Shown here in pieces: positions 44,354-53,326 of a stretch of 64,000 bases of DNA. Origin of the DNA: Pseudanabaena minima (GTDB lineage: Bacteria; Cyanobacteriota; Cyanobacteriia; Pseudanabaenales; Pseudanabaenaceae); the NCBI RefSeq assembly GCF_051131155.1, contig NZ_CP159508.1, positions 2,232,001-2,296,000 on the forward strand, written 5' to 3'. The position numbers and the translations under genes were made by a program. Each line of letters begins with the position of its first letter. Positions within the stretch are counted from its first letter, which is position 1. The notes under the pieces were generated by a model. That model was not told the origin of the DNA, did not search any database, and was given only the letters and a program-made list of their open reading frames with translations.

Positions 44354-46078
44354 ATGCCAGCCAAAGTACTTGATGGACGTTACAAACTAATTAAGCAAAT
44401 CGGTGCAGGTGGATTTGGGCATACATTTATTGCGAGGGATATGCGCCGCCCAGGATCGCCACCCTGTGTAGTCAAGCAACTAAAACCTGCTAGTGATGAT
44501 CCTAGCTTTATTCGGGAGGCAAGACGGCTATTTAACACTGAGGCAGAAACTCTCGAAAAGTTAGGCAGGCATGACCAGATCCCGCAATTGCTTGCATACT
44601 TTGAGGAAGATAAGCAGTTCTTTTTGGTGCAAGAATTTGTAGAAGGGCGATCGCTTCATGACGAACTCAAAGCACCATTGCCTGAAGTGTCAGATTTAGA
44701 CAACACACCTCAAGATCGAATTCTTGCAGAATTAGATAATATTGATGCACCCCCAAGAGACAAGCAACTAAGTGAAGTTGAAGTACTCAAAATTTTGAAA
44801 GATGTTCTTGATGTTTTGGAATTTGTTCATTCAGAAGGGGTAATCCATCGTGATATTAAGCCAGATAACTTAATTCGCCGCAAAAAAGATCAAAAAATTG
44901 TATTAATCGACTTTGGTGCAGTGAGAGCTATGCAAGATGCTAGTACCCAACTAACTGCCAACGAGAAAGGGGAATCAAGATTTACGGTCACCATTGGTAC
45001 ACCTGGTTATATGCCCAGCGAGCAATGTGCAGGCAGACCGACTTACAGCAGTGATATTTACGCTTTAGGGATGGTGGCGATTAAGGCTCTTACAGGCTAC
45101 GGACCTACTGATTTACCAACCGATCCTGCTACAGGGGAACTAGTTTGGCGCGATAAAGCACAGGTTAGCAATGGACTAGCCATGGTACTGACTCGAATGG
45201 TGCGATATCACTATACACAACGATATCAATCAATACGTGAGGTCAATCAAGGTATTAGCACCTTTGCTACGATGACTGAAGTGGAGCGTCAAGCAACTAC
45301 AAGTAAGATTGTCAGGTCAACTATTCTCACTGGAACGGACAATTTAGCTAAATCTAATGCAGCGACTTCCTACAAATCTAGTTCTCCGACTCGTCGAACA
45401 GTTCCTGCTCCATCTGCTAGCTCTAATTCAGGAGTTCTATTTCTATTTGGTGGACTGTTGGCAGTAGTAGCGGTAATTGCTGCTTTTGCTTTACCAGCAA
45501 TGATGCGAAATAATCAGCCCGCAGTTATTGTCAATAATCCAGCAATACCTGTCAAGCCGATAGTACCTGAAGCTAGTCCTAGTCCAACATCGGCAACGAT
45601 TGCTAATACTTCCCTAAATCAAGTTATCAATTTAGAAGCTAACAAAGATTCCTTCTTTCCTAACAAGATCGTGGGCGATGGCACACATACTTATACAATT
45701 CAGGCTAAGTCTGGTCAATTGCTCAGTACAGCGATTACAGGTAGTGGACTATTACTTACTGTCCTGAATGCTCAAGGGGTTCCCCTATCCAATGCTGTTA
45801 ATGTTGTCAATGCCGATGTCCCCATTACATCTGATGGAGCCTATGTCGTGCAGATCAAGGGGATTGGAGGCACTTCTGAAATTCCCTATCAATTAAAACT
45901 CAATCTGAAGGAGACGGCGATCGCTCAACCAACAGCCAGTCCCACAACTCCTCCCTTAACTTCTCCATTAGTGTCACCAACTCCCACAGCAGGAACACCT
46001 AGTCCTAGCTCTCCAACACCTACCGCAACACCCACACCTCCACCTCCACAAATAGAAATCAAAGTTAGAAACAGATAA
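44354..46078 (+). CDS. membrane Ser/Thr protein kinase with PPC-like sensor domain
   Basis: This 574-residue protein has an N-terminal kinase domain: glycine loop GAGGFGHTF (17-25), Lys41, catalytic HRDIKPDN (165-172) and DFG (186-188). IGTPGYMPSEQCAG is the activation segment. A Ser-rich linker, one membrane helix (VLFLFGGLLAVVAVIAAFAL) and an extracytoplasmic beta-rich domain resembling bacterial PPC domains (VINLEANKDSFFPNKIVG...) follow. The tail is Pro/Thr/Ser-rich. It is a PknB-like receptor kinase: the outer domain probably senses a signal and the inner domain phosphorylates targets. Ligand and targets are unknown. Confidence 0.93.
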   Translation: MPAKVLDGRYKLIKQIGAGGFGHTFIARDMRRPGSPPCVVKQLKPASDDPSFIREARRLFNTEAETLEKLGRHDQIPQLLAYFEEDKQFFLVQEFVEGRSLHDELKAPLPEVSDLDNTPQDRILAELDNIDAPPRDKQLSEVEVLKILKDVLDVLEFVHSEGVIHRDIKPDNLIRRKKDQKIVLIDFGAVRAMQDASTQLTANEKGESRFTVTIGTPGYMPSEQCAGRPTYSSDIYALGMVAIKALTGYGPTDLPTDPATGELVWRDKAQVSNGLAMVLTRMVRYHYTQRYQSIREVNQGISTFATMTEVERQATTSKIVRSTILTGTDNLAKSNAATSYKSSSPTRRTVPAPSASSNSGVLFLFGGLLAVVAVIAAFALPAMMRNNQPAVIVNNPAIPVKPIVPEASPSPTSATIANTSLNQVINLEANKDSFFPNKIVGDGTHTYTIQAKSGQLLSTAITGSGLLLTVLNAQGVPLSNAVNVVNADVPITSDGAYVVQIKGIGGTSEIPYQLKLNLKETAIAQPTASPTTPPLTSPLVSPTPTAGTPSPSSPTPTATPTPPPPQIEIKVRNR

Positions 46079-46130
46079 GAACTAGATTTTTTGTAGCGCG
46101 GCAAAGCCGCGCTACAAAAAATCTAGTTCT
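46078..46130. repeat. palindrome after the first kinase gene
   Basis: AGAACTAGATTTTTTGTAGC pairs perfectly around GCGGCAAAGCCGC, starting on the last base of the kinase stop. Confidence 0.75.
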
Positions 46131-46141
46131 TTGAGAACATC

Positions 46142-46948
46142 ATGAAAATATATGGAATTGATTTTACGAGCGCACCTAGTAAAACTAAGGTAATTACTTG
46201 TGTAGAGTCATTTCTAGAAACGGATATTCTACATATTGAGAAGTTCTATCGCTTTACAGACTTTCTCTCTTTTATGGATTTTCTTCAGCGATCGCCTTCT
46301 TGGATTGCGGGAGTTGATTTCCCTTTAGGACAACCACGCAAATTAATCGAGAACTTGCGATGGGGAGAAACTTGGGCAGAGTATGTAGCTCTCATTGGGC
46401 AAATGACAAAGCAAGAATTTGTAGAAACCTTAAATCAATATCGTCAGGGTCGAGCTAACGGCGATCGCGAACATCTACGCCAAACTGATCGACTCACAGG
46501 CGCAATTAGTCCGATGAAAATTTATGGTGTGCCTGTAGGAAAAATGTTTTTTGAAGGTGCACCCAGAATGCTTAAGGCAGGGTTTAGCATTTTGCCTTGT
46601 CACCCGACTAATGATTCACGCATTGTCATTGAAATTTATCCTGCACTAATCGCAAGAAGTATCATCGGCAAGCAAAGCTATAAATCCGATAACAAGCAAA
46701 AACAAACCTCGGAAATGCAATTTTTGCGCCAAGAGATAATTAATCAGGTGCGATCGCCTATATCTCAGATAGAATACGGCTTTATTGTCGAAGTTAATCA
46801 ACAGCTTGACGGGGAATGTGTAAGTGATCCATCAGGAGACACAATTGATGCTGTACTTGCGGCAATTCAAGCAGCACAGGCTTCTCGACAAGTAAACTGT
46901 GGAATTCCTGAAACCTGCGATCGCCTTGAAGGATGGATCTGTGCATAA
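46142..46948 (+). CDS. DUF429 domain protein
   Basis: This 268-residue protein has the DUF429 layout: an opening MKIYGIDFTSAPSKTKVI with an acidic Asp, WIAGVDFPLGQPRK with a second Asp, EIYPALIARS and DTIDAVLAAIQAAQA with a late Asp. The pattern suggests an RNase H-like nuclease fold; that is inference. It follows the kinase gene after 63 bases separated by a palindrome. A T-rich terminator lies just downstream. Confidence 0.85.
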   Translation: MKIYGIDFTSAPSKTKVITCVESFLETDILHIEKFYRFTDFLSFMDFLQRSPSWIAGVDFPLGQPRKLIENLRWGETWAEYVALIGQMTKQEFVETLNQYRQGRANGDREHLRQTDRLTGAISPMKIYGVPVGKMFFEGAPRMLKAGFSILPCHPTNDSRIVIEIYPALIARSIIGKQSYKSDNKQKQTSEMQFLRQEIINQVRSPISQIEYGFIVEVNQQLDGECVSDPSGDTIDAVLAAIQAAQASRQVNCGIPETCDRLEGWICA

Positions 46949-46951
46949 CAA

Positions 46952-46977
46952 AAGCAGCACTTCGTGCTGCCTTTTTT
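46952..46977 (+). terminator. intrinsic terminator after DUF429
   Basis: AAGCAGCAC pairs with GTGCTGC across TTC, then a CTTTTTT tail. Confidence 0.85.
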
Positions 46978-46980
46978 GCC

Positions 46981-47039
46981 AAAATATTGTGAGGCGGCGC
47001 TTCGCGCCGCCTCACAATATTTTGGGTTTTATGTCCTAA
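46981..47039. repeat. AGGACA-family hairpin, copy at 47 kb
   Basis: AAAATATTGTGAGGCGGCGC pairs around TTC, then TTTTATGTCCTAA, the right end of the 4529 element family. The left AGGACA end is missing. The MITE copy B begins at the next base. Confidence 0.65.
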
Positions 47040-47140
47040 TACCAATTCACGAAAGTGTGGCAACACTTTTGTGAATTAAAAACCAAACCCTGTAAGAGTT
47101 TTAAAAGCACAAAATGGCTATGCCATTTTGTGCTTTGGTA
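47040..47140. mobile_element. 101-bp MITE-like element, copy B (inverted)
   Basis: TACCAA to TTGGTA in inverse orientation to copy A, with both hairpins and the AACCAAACCCTGTAAGAGTT spacer. It directly abuts the previous hairpin element. Confidence 0.75.
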
Positions 47141-47166
47141 TAGCAAGAATGGCGACAATTATAGAT

Positions 47167-47547
47167 TTATAAATTGGCGATCGCTTTTCGCATTAACTCT
47201 TTGATAAAAGGCACATCTTTGTGAGTCAACTCCCACAAAGTATTGAGATCTACTTCTAAGTACCCAAACATTAAGCTATCACCCACACTAGTCAATCTTC
47301 GCCAATTAATTTGGGGATACTGATCCATAAAACTAATCGGTAATCTCTTCGCAGTTGCACCGATCAGACCAATTGCCCTTTCTACTGCAAAAATCGTTTT
47401 TTGATCGCGACTAAACTGCATAAAATCTATCTCTAATACAAATGACTCCGTAGCCGCGATCGCTTCTAAAATGTCCTGTATTTGTACTTCAAGACGATGG
47501 TTATTATTCTCGATTTCAGCAGGAATACTCGCTTTACTATTTGTCAT
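47167..47547 (-). CDS. HepT-like (DUF86) protein with degenerate active site
   Basis: This 126-residue helical protein resembles the DUF86/HepT family: LEVQIQDILEAIAATESFV and FAVERAIGLIGATAKRLP. Active HepT toxins carry RX4-6HXY near the RN..VHxY block; here the region reads RRLTSVGDSLMFGYLEVD, with Phe where the catalytic His should be. No MntA-like nucleotidyltransferase antitoxin is next to it. It may be a decayed or repurposed toxin. Confidence 0.75.
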   Translation of the reverse strand: MTNSKASIPAEIENNNHRLEVQIQDILEAIAATESFVLEIDFMQFSRDQKTIFAVERAIGLIGATAKRLPISFMDQYPQINWRRLTSVGDSLMFGYLEVDLNTLWELTHKDVPFIKELMRKAIANL

Positions 47548-47583
47548 TAGCTTTTTTCCCTTAAAAAAAATCTAGTTTAACAT

Positions 47584-48363
47584 TCAGACGCAATTGCGAA
47601 AATTGACAATATTGCCGATGACAGCGATCGCAGGGGGCGTAAAGTTACTTTCTTTAACAAGTTCAACAATATTACCCAAATAGCCAATTAATTCTGACTG
47701 ATCAGCACGGGTTCCCTGACGAATTAAAGCTACAGGTGTCGATTCAGGTAAGCCCGCCGCGATTACTTGGGGAACGATTTCACCTAAATTATGTAGCCCC
47801 ATATAGACCACTATTGTTTCCGCCGCTTGCGCGATCGCAGTCCAGTTAATCTGTGGACGATATTTCCCCGCCGACTCATGCCCTGTTACAAAAATTACCG
47901 ATGAGCTAAAATCACGATGGGTAAGGGGAATGCCTGCATAGGCAGGAGCCGCAATCCCTGAAGTAATACCTGGAACAACCTCCACTGCAATTCCCGCCGC
48001 TCGCAAATCAGCAAGTTCTTCGCCGCCACGCCCAAAAATAAATGGATCTCCACCTTTCAAGCGCACTACTATGGCATGTTCTTGAGCTTTCTCGATTAAT
48101 AATTTCGTAGTCTCTTCTTGCAGTAAAGAATGATTACCACGCCGCTTACCTGCATGGATTTTCTCAGCGATCGGGTTAATCATGGCAAGAATCTCATTGC
48201 TGACTAAAGCATCGTAAAGTACTACATCACAGGTTTCCAATAATGCTTTGCCTTTTAGAGTCATTAATCCTGAGTCGCCAGGACCTGCGCCAACTAGATA
48301 AACCTTACCTAAAAAATGATTTGAGGCAGGCTGAATAACTTGTTGTAAATCAGTATTTGTCAT
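47584..48363 (-). CDS. cobA: uroporphyrinogen-III C-methyltransferase
   Basis: This 259-residue enzyme makes precorrin-2, feeding siroheme and cobalamin synthesis. Motifs seen are VYLVGAGPGDSGLMTLKGKALL at the start, VVRLKGGDPFIFGRGGEE, VVPGITSGIAAPAYAGIPLTHRD and VYMGLHNLGEIV. Length matches the single-domain SUMT (not CysG). It lies 37 bases upstream of the HepT-like gene on the same strand and might be co-transcribed with it. Confidence 0.96.
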   Translation of the reverse strand: MTNTDLQQVIQPASNHFLGKVYLVGAGPGDSGLMTLKGKALLETCDVVLYDALVSNEILAMINPIAEKIHAGKRRGNHSLLQEETTKLLIEKAQEHAIVVRLKGGDPFIFGRGGEELADLRAAGIAVEVVPGITSGIAAPAYAGIPLTHRDFSSSVIFVTGHESAGKYRPQINWTAIAQAAETIVVYMGLHNLGEIVPQVIAAGLPESTPVALIRQGTRADQSELIGYLGNIVELVKESNFTPPAIAVIGNIVNFRNCV

Positions 48364-48742
48364 TCGTTATCAAACCCTTAATCAAAACTTGAGTATCTAA
48401 GCCAAATATTGCAAGGCGATCGCATCTTCATTTTCCTCATGTATTGTATTTATAGAAGTTATAAAGCACGAAGCAAAGCGTCGTATTTTGTAACACATTA
48501 CTCCAATTGTAGAAGTTATAAAGTCAGGCGCTTCGCGATGAACTTTATAAAAATATTCTAGAAGTTAAAAATCACATCAGGAATCGTCATGATTCCTATA
48601 AATTGAGACGCAGCCATCTTGTCAAGCCAAATCAAGGAGAACTAAAGAACGCTCACATAGCTCACATATTTAACTAATTTAAGAATATGTCTAAAAATCT
48701 TCTTGAGATGTAACGAGTACAACGAATCAAAATGAGGCAGGC
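48364..48742. other. gene-free stretch between cobA and the pentapeptide genes
   Basis: This 379-base region separates divergent genes. The word TAGAAGTTATAAAG occurs twice (about 48456 and 48511), and a CGCTTCGCG-type core near 48530 recalls the palindrome cores. No ORF is visible. It should contain the promoters for cobA and the first pentapeptide gene; I could not pinpoint them. Confidence 0.5.
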
Positions 48743-49945
48743 GTGAATCTTACCGACTTTACTAAAGCAAATCTTACCAAATCGAGCCTAGAAGGAATCA
48801 ACCTCAAAGGAGCAGATCTCAAGCGCGTTAATCTGAGTGATGCCAAACTTGCAGATGCGCTGCTTTCCAAAGCGAACCTCACAGGTGCATTTCTCCATAG
48901 AGCTGATTTAAACAGAGCCAATCTGGTCGAAGCAAATTTAACCGAAGCAAATCTTACTTCGGCTTTCTTAATCAAAGCCGATCTTCAAAGAGCCTGCCTC
49001 AATGAAGCCTATCTAGTAGCCGCCAATCTCAACTCGGCTAATTTAACTAGTGCATCTTTGATCAATGCCGATCTAAGTCTTGCCACTCTCACAGGAGCTT
49101 GTCTCAACGGTGCAAATCTTAGTCGGGCTAAGCTAAATGGCACATTCTTTATTGAGTCGAATTTATTGGGAGCAGATCTAAGTGATTCTGACTTCACAGG
49201 TGCACTGATGATTAAGGCGAATCTCAGTGGTGCAAATCTAAGTCAGGCTTGCTTGATGAACGTTGATTTGACGGAAGCAAATCTTACAGGCGCAGAATTA
49301 CATGGAGTCGATCTTGGTGGTGCAATCTTAAATGCCGCAAATCTTAATGCTGTTGATCTTGTTGAGGCAAATTTAAGTGGTGTTTCACTTAGCCGTGCTA
49401 ACTTGGGCTGGGCAAATTTACTAGGAGCAAACCTAGAAAAAGCAAATTTAGTAGGTTCTGATCTGAGTTGGGCAAATTTGAACGAAGCTAATTTGTCTGA
49501 AGCTGACCTAAGTTGGACAAATCTCACGGGTGCATTTTTGATGAAATCAAACCTCAGTGGTGCAAATCTGAATGGGGTTAATCTATCCAATGCCAATCTC
49601 AGTGGTGCAAATTTAAGTGGTGCTAACTTAATGGGTGCAAATTTAAGTGGTGCTGATTTGAGCAATGTCGATCTACGTGGTGCTTACTTAATCCGCACTA
49701 ATTTACATAATGCAATTTTGAACGAAGCAAATCTAACTGGTGCAAATCTTGATGAAGCAGTACTCAACGGAGCTAGTTTAAATAGGGCAAATCTCAATCG
49801 CGCCAACCTCACTAGAGCCAGTTTGACAGGAGCTAATTTGAAAGGTGCTTTTATGTTGTGGACAAACTTGAGAGGGGCTTTCATGCTATGGACAAATTTA
49901 GACGGGGCAAATATGACTGGGGCAATTTTGCCAACGGACAAGTAA
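48743..49945 (+). CDS. pentapeptide-repeat protein 1
   Basis: This 400-residue protein is built almost wholly of A(D/N)LXX pentapeptides (for example LSGANLSGANLMGANLSGAD). Such repeats form a right-handed quadrilateral beta-helix. There is no signal peptide, membrane segment or extra domain. Functions of this class range from DNA mimicry to structural scaffolding and cannot be told apart here. The start is GTG. It is the first of two tandem genes. Confidence 0.9.
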   Translation: MNLTDFTKANLTKSSLEGINLKGADLKRVNLSDAKLADALLSKANLTGAFLHRADLNRANLVEANLTEANLTSAFLIKADLQRACLNEAYLVAANLNSANLTSASLINADLSLATLTGACLNGANLSRAKLNGTFFIESNLLGADLSDSDFTGALMIKANLSGANLSQACLMNVDLTEANLTGAELHGVDLGGAILNAANLNAVDLVEANLSGVSLSRANLGWANLLGANLEKANLVGSDLSWANLNEANLSEADLSWTNLTGAFLMKSNLSGANLNGVNLSNANLSGANLSGANLMGANLSGADLSNVDLRGAYLIRTNLHNAILNEANLTGANLDEAVLNGASLNRANLNRANLTRASLTGANLKGAFMLWTNLRGAFMLWTNLDGANMTGAILPTDK

Positions 49946-50009
49946 TAACCGCATAGGATTTGGCTTTGCCCCATCCTATGCGATCGCAAAAATATGGTGT
50001 GAAAGAGTA

Positions 50010-50909
50010 ATGAAAGCTAGAGAACTGATTGATCGCTATAACCAAGGCTTTCGAGATTTTAGTGATATCGATCTCAGCCGTGAAAATCTGAGTGGTGTGG
50101 GTTTAACTGCGATCAATTTGGCTAATGCCAATCTGAGTGAAGCCAACCTATCTTGTACTACTTTAAATGAAGCCAATTTGTACAGCGCAAAGCTAAAAAC
50201 TACTGTTCTATACCGTGCTAGTCTCAGCGATGCAAATCTCTGTGAGGCTGATCTAAATGGTGCTAGTCTGATTAAGGCTGATTTGCATGGTGCTAGGTTG
50301 GAACGGGCTAATCTAAGGGATGCTGATCTAACTGGCGCAAATCTCAATGCCGTGAGTCTTGCCAACTCTGACTTGACAGGAGCCAATTTAAGTTGTGTGT
50401 CTCTAGTCGGAGCCAATCTAGAGGGAGCAAATCTTGCAGAAGCATTTTTGAAAGGAGCTAACTTAGATGGGGCAAAATTAAATGGAGCTAATCTCGAAGG
50501 CGCTAATCTAAGTGGGGCAAGTTTTAGTGAAGCTAATCTTAGTCATGCAAATTTCTCGGCATCAGACCTTTCCCATACAAATTTGTATGCAGTCAACCTC
50601 TGTGACGCTTTATTATCCAAAGCGGATCTAAGTGGAGCAAATCTAAGCAAGGCAAATCTAAATGATGCGGATCTCAAAGATGCGGATCTTAATGGTGCAT
50701 TTTTGGTTGATGCTCAGTTAGGTCGCGCATGTTTAGAGGGTGCAAATCTTAGCAAATCAAATTGCTATAAAGCTAATTTTAATGGTGCATTTTTACTAAG
50801 AACAAATCTCAATGGGGCAAATCTGAATTGTACAGATTTCTCCAATGCTTCTCTGCAATCAGTCGATCATGAGGCAGATCGTAATCCAGAGTATGTAATA
50901 CCAAGTTAA
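50010..50909 (+). CDS. pentapeptide-repeat protein 2
   Basis: This 299-residue protein has a short non-repeat N-terminus (MKARELIDRYNQGFRDFSDID, found in many cyanobacterial pentapeptide proteins) and then about 50 A(D/N)LXX repeats. It lies 64 bases after the first pentapeptide gene and may be co-transcribed. Its C-terminus ENPEYVIPS-like tail and TAA are contributed by the left end of MITE copy C, so the native end was probably different. Confidence 0.9.
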   Translation: MKARELIDRYNQGFRDFSDIDLSRENLSGVGLTAINLANANLSEANLSCTTLNEANLYSAKLKTTVLYRASLSDANLCEADLNGASLIKADLHGARLERANLRDADLTGANLNAVSLANSDLTGANLSCVSLVGANLEGANLAEAFLKGANLDGAKLNGANLEGANLSGASFSEANLSHANFSASDLSHTNLYAVNLCDALLSKADLSGANLSKANLNDADLKDADLNGAFLVDAQLGRACLEGANLSKSNCYKANFNGAFLLRTNLNGANLNCTDFSNASLQSVDHEADRNPEYVIPS

Positions 50910-50998
50910 GAAATTCTGTAGCTATTCCTTAACTGAAAACCCTTGCTGGATATGGGCTTTAATTCATAAAGGTGTTGTCACACTTGTGTGAATTGGTA
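50899..50998. mobile_element. 100-bp MITE-like element, copy C
   Basis: TACCAA at 50899 lies inside the pentapeptide gene. A more degenerate first hairpin (GTTAAG...CTTAAC), an AAAACCCTTGCTGGATATGG spacer and an AATTCATAAAGGTG.../TGTGTGAATT second hairpin end at TTGGTA. The gene's TAA stop is within the element. Confidence 0.65.
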
Positions 50999-51132
50999 TA
51001 ACTGATTGGAAAGGTTAGTAAAAGTTAAGCCATTTGCCGTAGAAACTGTAATGGTATGTAGGTACGTCTTGTCTAGAGAGAGAAAACCATAAAAAGCGAT
51101 CGCGCTAGAAAATAATCAGTTAGGAATGAAAC

Positions 51133-51924
51133 ATGAACGCAACTACAAAAGAAGTCGAAAAAGAAACAACAGAACCAACAGTAAAGCTTGCTATCCCAAA
51201 ATATAAACGTATTTTATTAAAACTCAGTGGCGAAGCGCTTATGGGCGATCGCAGTTTTGGTATTGATCCTGAAGTCGTTCAAGATATTGCTTTGCAAGTT
51301 GCCGAAATTGTTAAAGATGGGATCGAAGTAGCGATCGTTGTTGGTGGTGGCAATATCTTTCGGGGCATTAATGGCGCGGCTAAAGGCATGGATCGAGCCA
51401 CAGCCGATTATATTGGCATGATCGCTACCGTGATGAACGCACTTACTCTACAAGATGCTTTTGAACAATTAGATGAGCCGATTCCTACAAGAGTGATGTC
51501 AGCGATCGCTATGCAAGAGATCGCTGAGCCATATATCCGCCGTCGCGCCATCCGCCACCTTGAAAACAATCGGGTGGTTATTTTTGGCGCAGGTTCAGGC
51601 AACCCCTATTTCACAACTGATACAACGGCAGCTTTACGTGGAGCCGAAATTAACGCTGATGTCATTTTGAAGGCAACTAAAGTTGATGGCATTTATGACA
51701 GCGACCCTAAGAAAAATCCTGACGCAAAACGCTATCAATCCGTTAGCTTTGACCATGCCTTAATCAATGATTTGCGTGTAATGGACGCAACAGCCTTTGC
51801 CCTGTGCAAAGAAAATGGCATTCCAATTATTGTGTTTGATCTCGGTGTTACAGGTAACATTCGTCGCGTCGTCATGGGAGAATCGATTGGTACTTATGTT
51901 GGAGGTTCCTGTGAAATTAACTGA
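51133..51924 (+). CDS. pyrH: UMP kinase
   Basis: This 263-residue amino-acid-kinase-fold enzyme phosphorylates UMP to UDP. It has the YKRILLKLSGEALMGDR start of the conserved core (a charged 26-residue leader precedes it), the VVGGGNIFRG nucleotide loop, MDRATADYIGMIATVMNAL and IFGAGSGNPYFTTDTTAALR, plus ATKVDGIYDSDPK. The next gene, frr, overlaps its 3' end, the common pyrH-frr pair. Confidence 0.97.
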   Translation: MNATTKEVEKETTEPTVKLAIPKYKRILLKLSGEALMGDRSFGIDPEVVQDIALQVAEIVKDGIEVAIVVGGGNIFRGINGAAKGMDRATADYIGMIATVMNALTLQDAFEQLDEPIPTRVMSAIAMQEIAEPYIRRRAIRHLENNRVVIFGAGSGNPYFTTDTTAALRGAEINADVILKATKVDGIYDSDPKKNPDAKRYQSVSFDHALINDLRVMDATAFALCKENGIPIIVFDLGVTGNIRRVVMGESIGTYVGGSCEIN

Positions 51925-52459
51925 TGTTGAGGCGCGAATGCAGAAAGCTGTAGAAGCGACCCAGCACAATTTTAATAGTGTGCGAACGGGGCGTGCTAAT
52001 GCTTCGCTATTGGATCGAATTACTGTGGAATATTATGGGGCGGAAACACACCTCAAGGCTTTGGCGAATATTTCATCTCCTGACGCTACGACCTTGATGA
52101 TTCAGCCTTTTGATCGTAGTAGTATGCGTGCAATTGAGAAGGCTATATCTGAGTCGGATATTGGGTTAACCCCAAATAATGATGGTAGTAGCATTCGCCT
52201 AAATATTCCCCCATTAACTACAGATCGTCGTAAAGAGTTGGTAAAAATGGTTGCCAAGCTCGCTGAGGAAGGAAAAGTCGCAATTCGCAACATCCGCCGT
52301 GATGCGATCGATTCATTGAGGAAGCTAGAGAAGGCAAAAGAAATTTCTGAAGATGATTCTAAAAGTCAACAAGAGCAAGTAGATAAGTTAACGGAAAAGT
52401 TCGTTAAAACTATCGATAAGGTAACAGCCGAAAAAGAAAAAGAAATTTCCACAATCTAA
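51911..52459 (+). CDS. frr: ribosome recycling factor
   Basis: This 182-residue protein splits post-termination ribosomes. It has the three-helix and barrel pattern: ARMQKAVEATQHNFNSVRTGRA, IQPFDRSSMRAIEKAI, and IRLNIPPLTTDRRKELVK. The start GTG 51911 is chosen because a strong GGAGG lies at 51901-51905 and it gives the exact family length. A longer in-frame opening to 51797 is pyrH shadow. The gene begins 14 bases before the pyrH stop, so translation is coupled. Confidence 0.97.
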   Translation: MKLTDVEARMQKAVEATQHNFNSVRTGRANASLLDRITVEYYGAETHLKALANISSPDATTLMIQPFDRSSMRAIEKAISESDIGLTPNNDGSSIRLNIPPLTTDRRKELVKMVAKLAEEGKVAIRNIRRDAIDSLRKLEKAKEISEDDSKSQQEQVDKLTEKFVKTIDKVTAEKEKEISTI

Positions 52460-52504
52460 AAACAAAAAGCGGCGCAATGCGCCGCTTTTTGTTTTAGATT
52501 GTGG
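52449..52504. terminator. frr palindromic terminator
   Basis: CCACAATCTAAAAACAAAAAGC is complementary to GCTTTTTGTTTTAGATTGTGG (one A/T difference) around GGCGCAATGCGCC. It contains the frr stop. The following 272 bases are AT-rich with no ORF. Confidence 0.8.
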
Positions 52505-52776
52505 ATTAAGTAAGGTTTTACCCCTTGCAATCGAAGTAGATGCAAATGAGGTATCACCATATTTTTTCAGATGCGGACGTGTTACCTGAATTTATTTTAA
52601 GTTTTGACGTGATTTGGAAAATCAATAGCAAATTGTCTAGAAAGTAATAAATTATTCAGTATGAGAAAATAAAGCATAATTTCTATAAATATTGTTATTA
52701 GTTTGTGGAGTATGATTCCAAATTAGCTAGCAATGGTTAGAAATAATGATTATTTAAATAACTGTTTAGAAAAACT

Positions 52777-53324
52777 GTGAAATTAATGGGTATGAAAGGT
52801 ATTAATTATCGCGAACTAGAAAAAATATTAAAAGCAAAAGAATTAGAGAAACTACTAAAAGCCGATGAATGGGTTAAGGCTGACCAACTAACGGCTAAGC
52901 TCATGTGTCAAGTTACAAAGCGAGAAAAAGAAGGTTGGCTAAGTACTGAACATATTGATGCTTTCCCTTGCGAAGATCTACTAATGATTGATCAACTATG
53001 GGTTGATAACAGTAATAACAAGTTTGGCTTTAGTGTCCAGAAAAAATTGTGGCTAGAATGTGGAGGTGAAGTAGAGAAATACACTTCTATATCATGGAAA
53101 AAATTTGCATCTGAAGTTGGTTGGTATCATCCACAAAATGACGACTGGAGGACATATCCAGAGTTTATGAATGACACCCAAAATGCTCAAAATATTTCCC
53201 CAGCCAGTCTCCCATATTCATACATATGTATCGATCATTTGATGGGTGGGATTGGGATGATGATGTTTTCTTCTCTCGTTCAGAAACTTGTGAAGTGCCA
53301 CCTCTAATCTATAACAAGGATTAA
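52777..53324 (+). pseudogene. GUN4-domain protein, frameshifted near the C-terminus
   Basis: The frame from 52777 carries a GUN4 domain: NYRELEKILKAKELEKLLKADEWVKADQLT, FPCEDLLMIDQLWVDNSNNKFGFSVQKKLW, and FASEVGWYHPQNDDW. From about 53240 the natural ending is in the next frame (WDWDDDVFFSRSETCEV, then a stop at 53322). In the first frame, 176 residues end in an unrelated GGIGMMMFSSLVQ tail. GUN4 proteins bind porphyrins and stimulate Mg-chelatase; whether this divergent copy does is unknown. A sequencing error or a real decay could explain the break. Confidence 0.78.
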
Positions 53325-53326
53325 GT

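Noticed and set aside
47167..47547. Intact HepT-MntA toxin-antitoxin pair
   Set aside because: No MntA gene is adjacent and the toxin motif lacks its His.
48727..50416. Long open frames opposite the pentapeptide genes
   Set aside because: They are antisense shadows of a repetitive codon pattern, with low-complexity Leu/Arg/Ser/Ala content.
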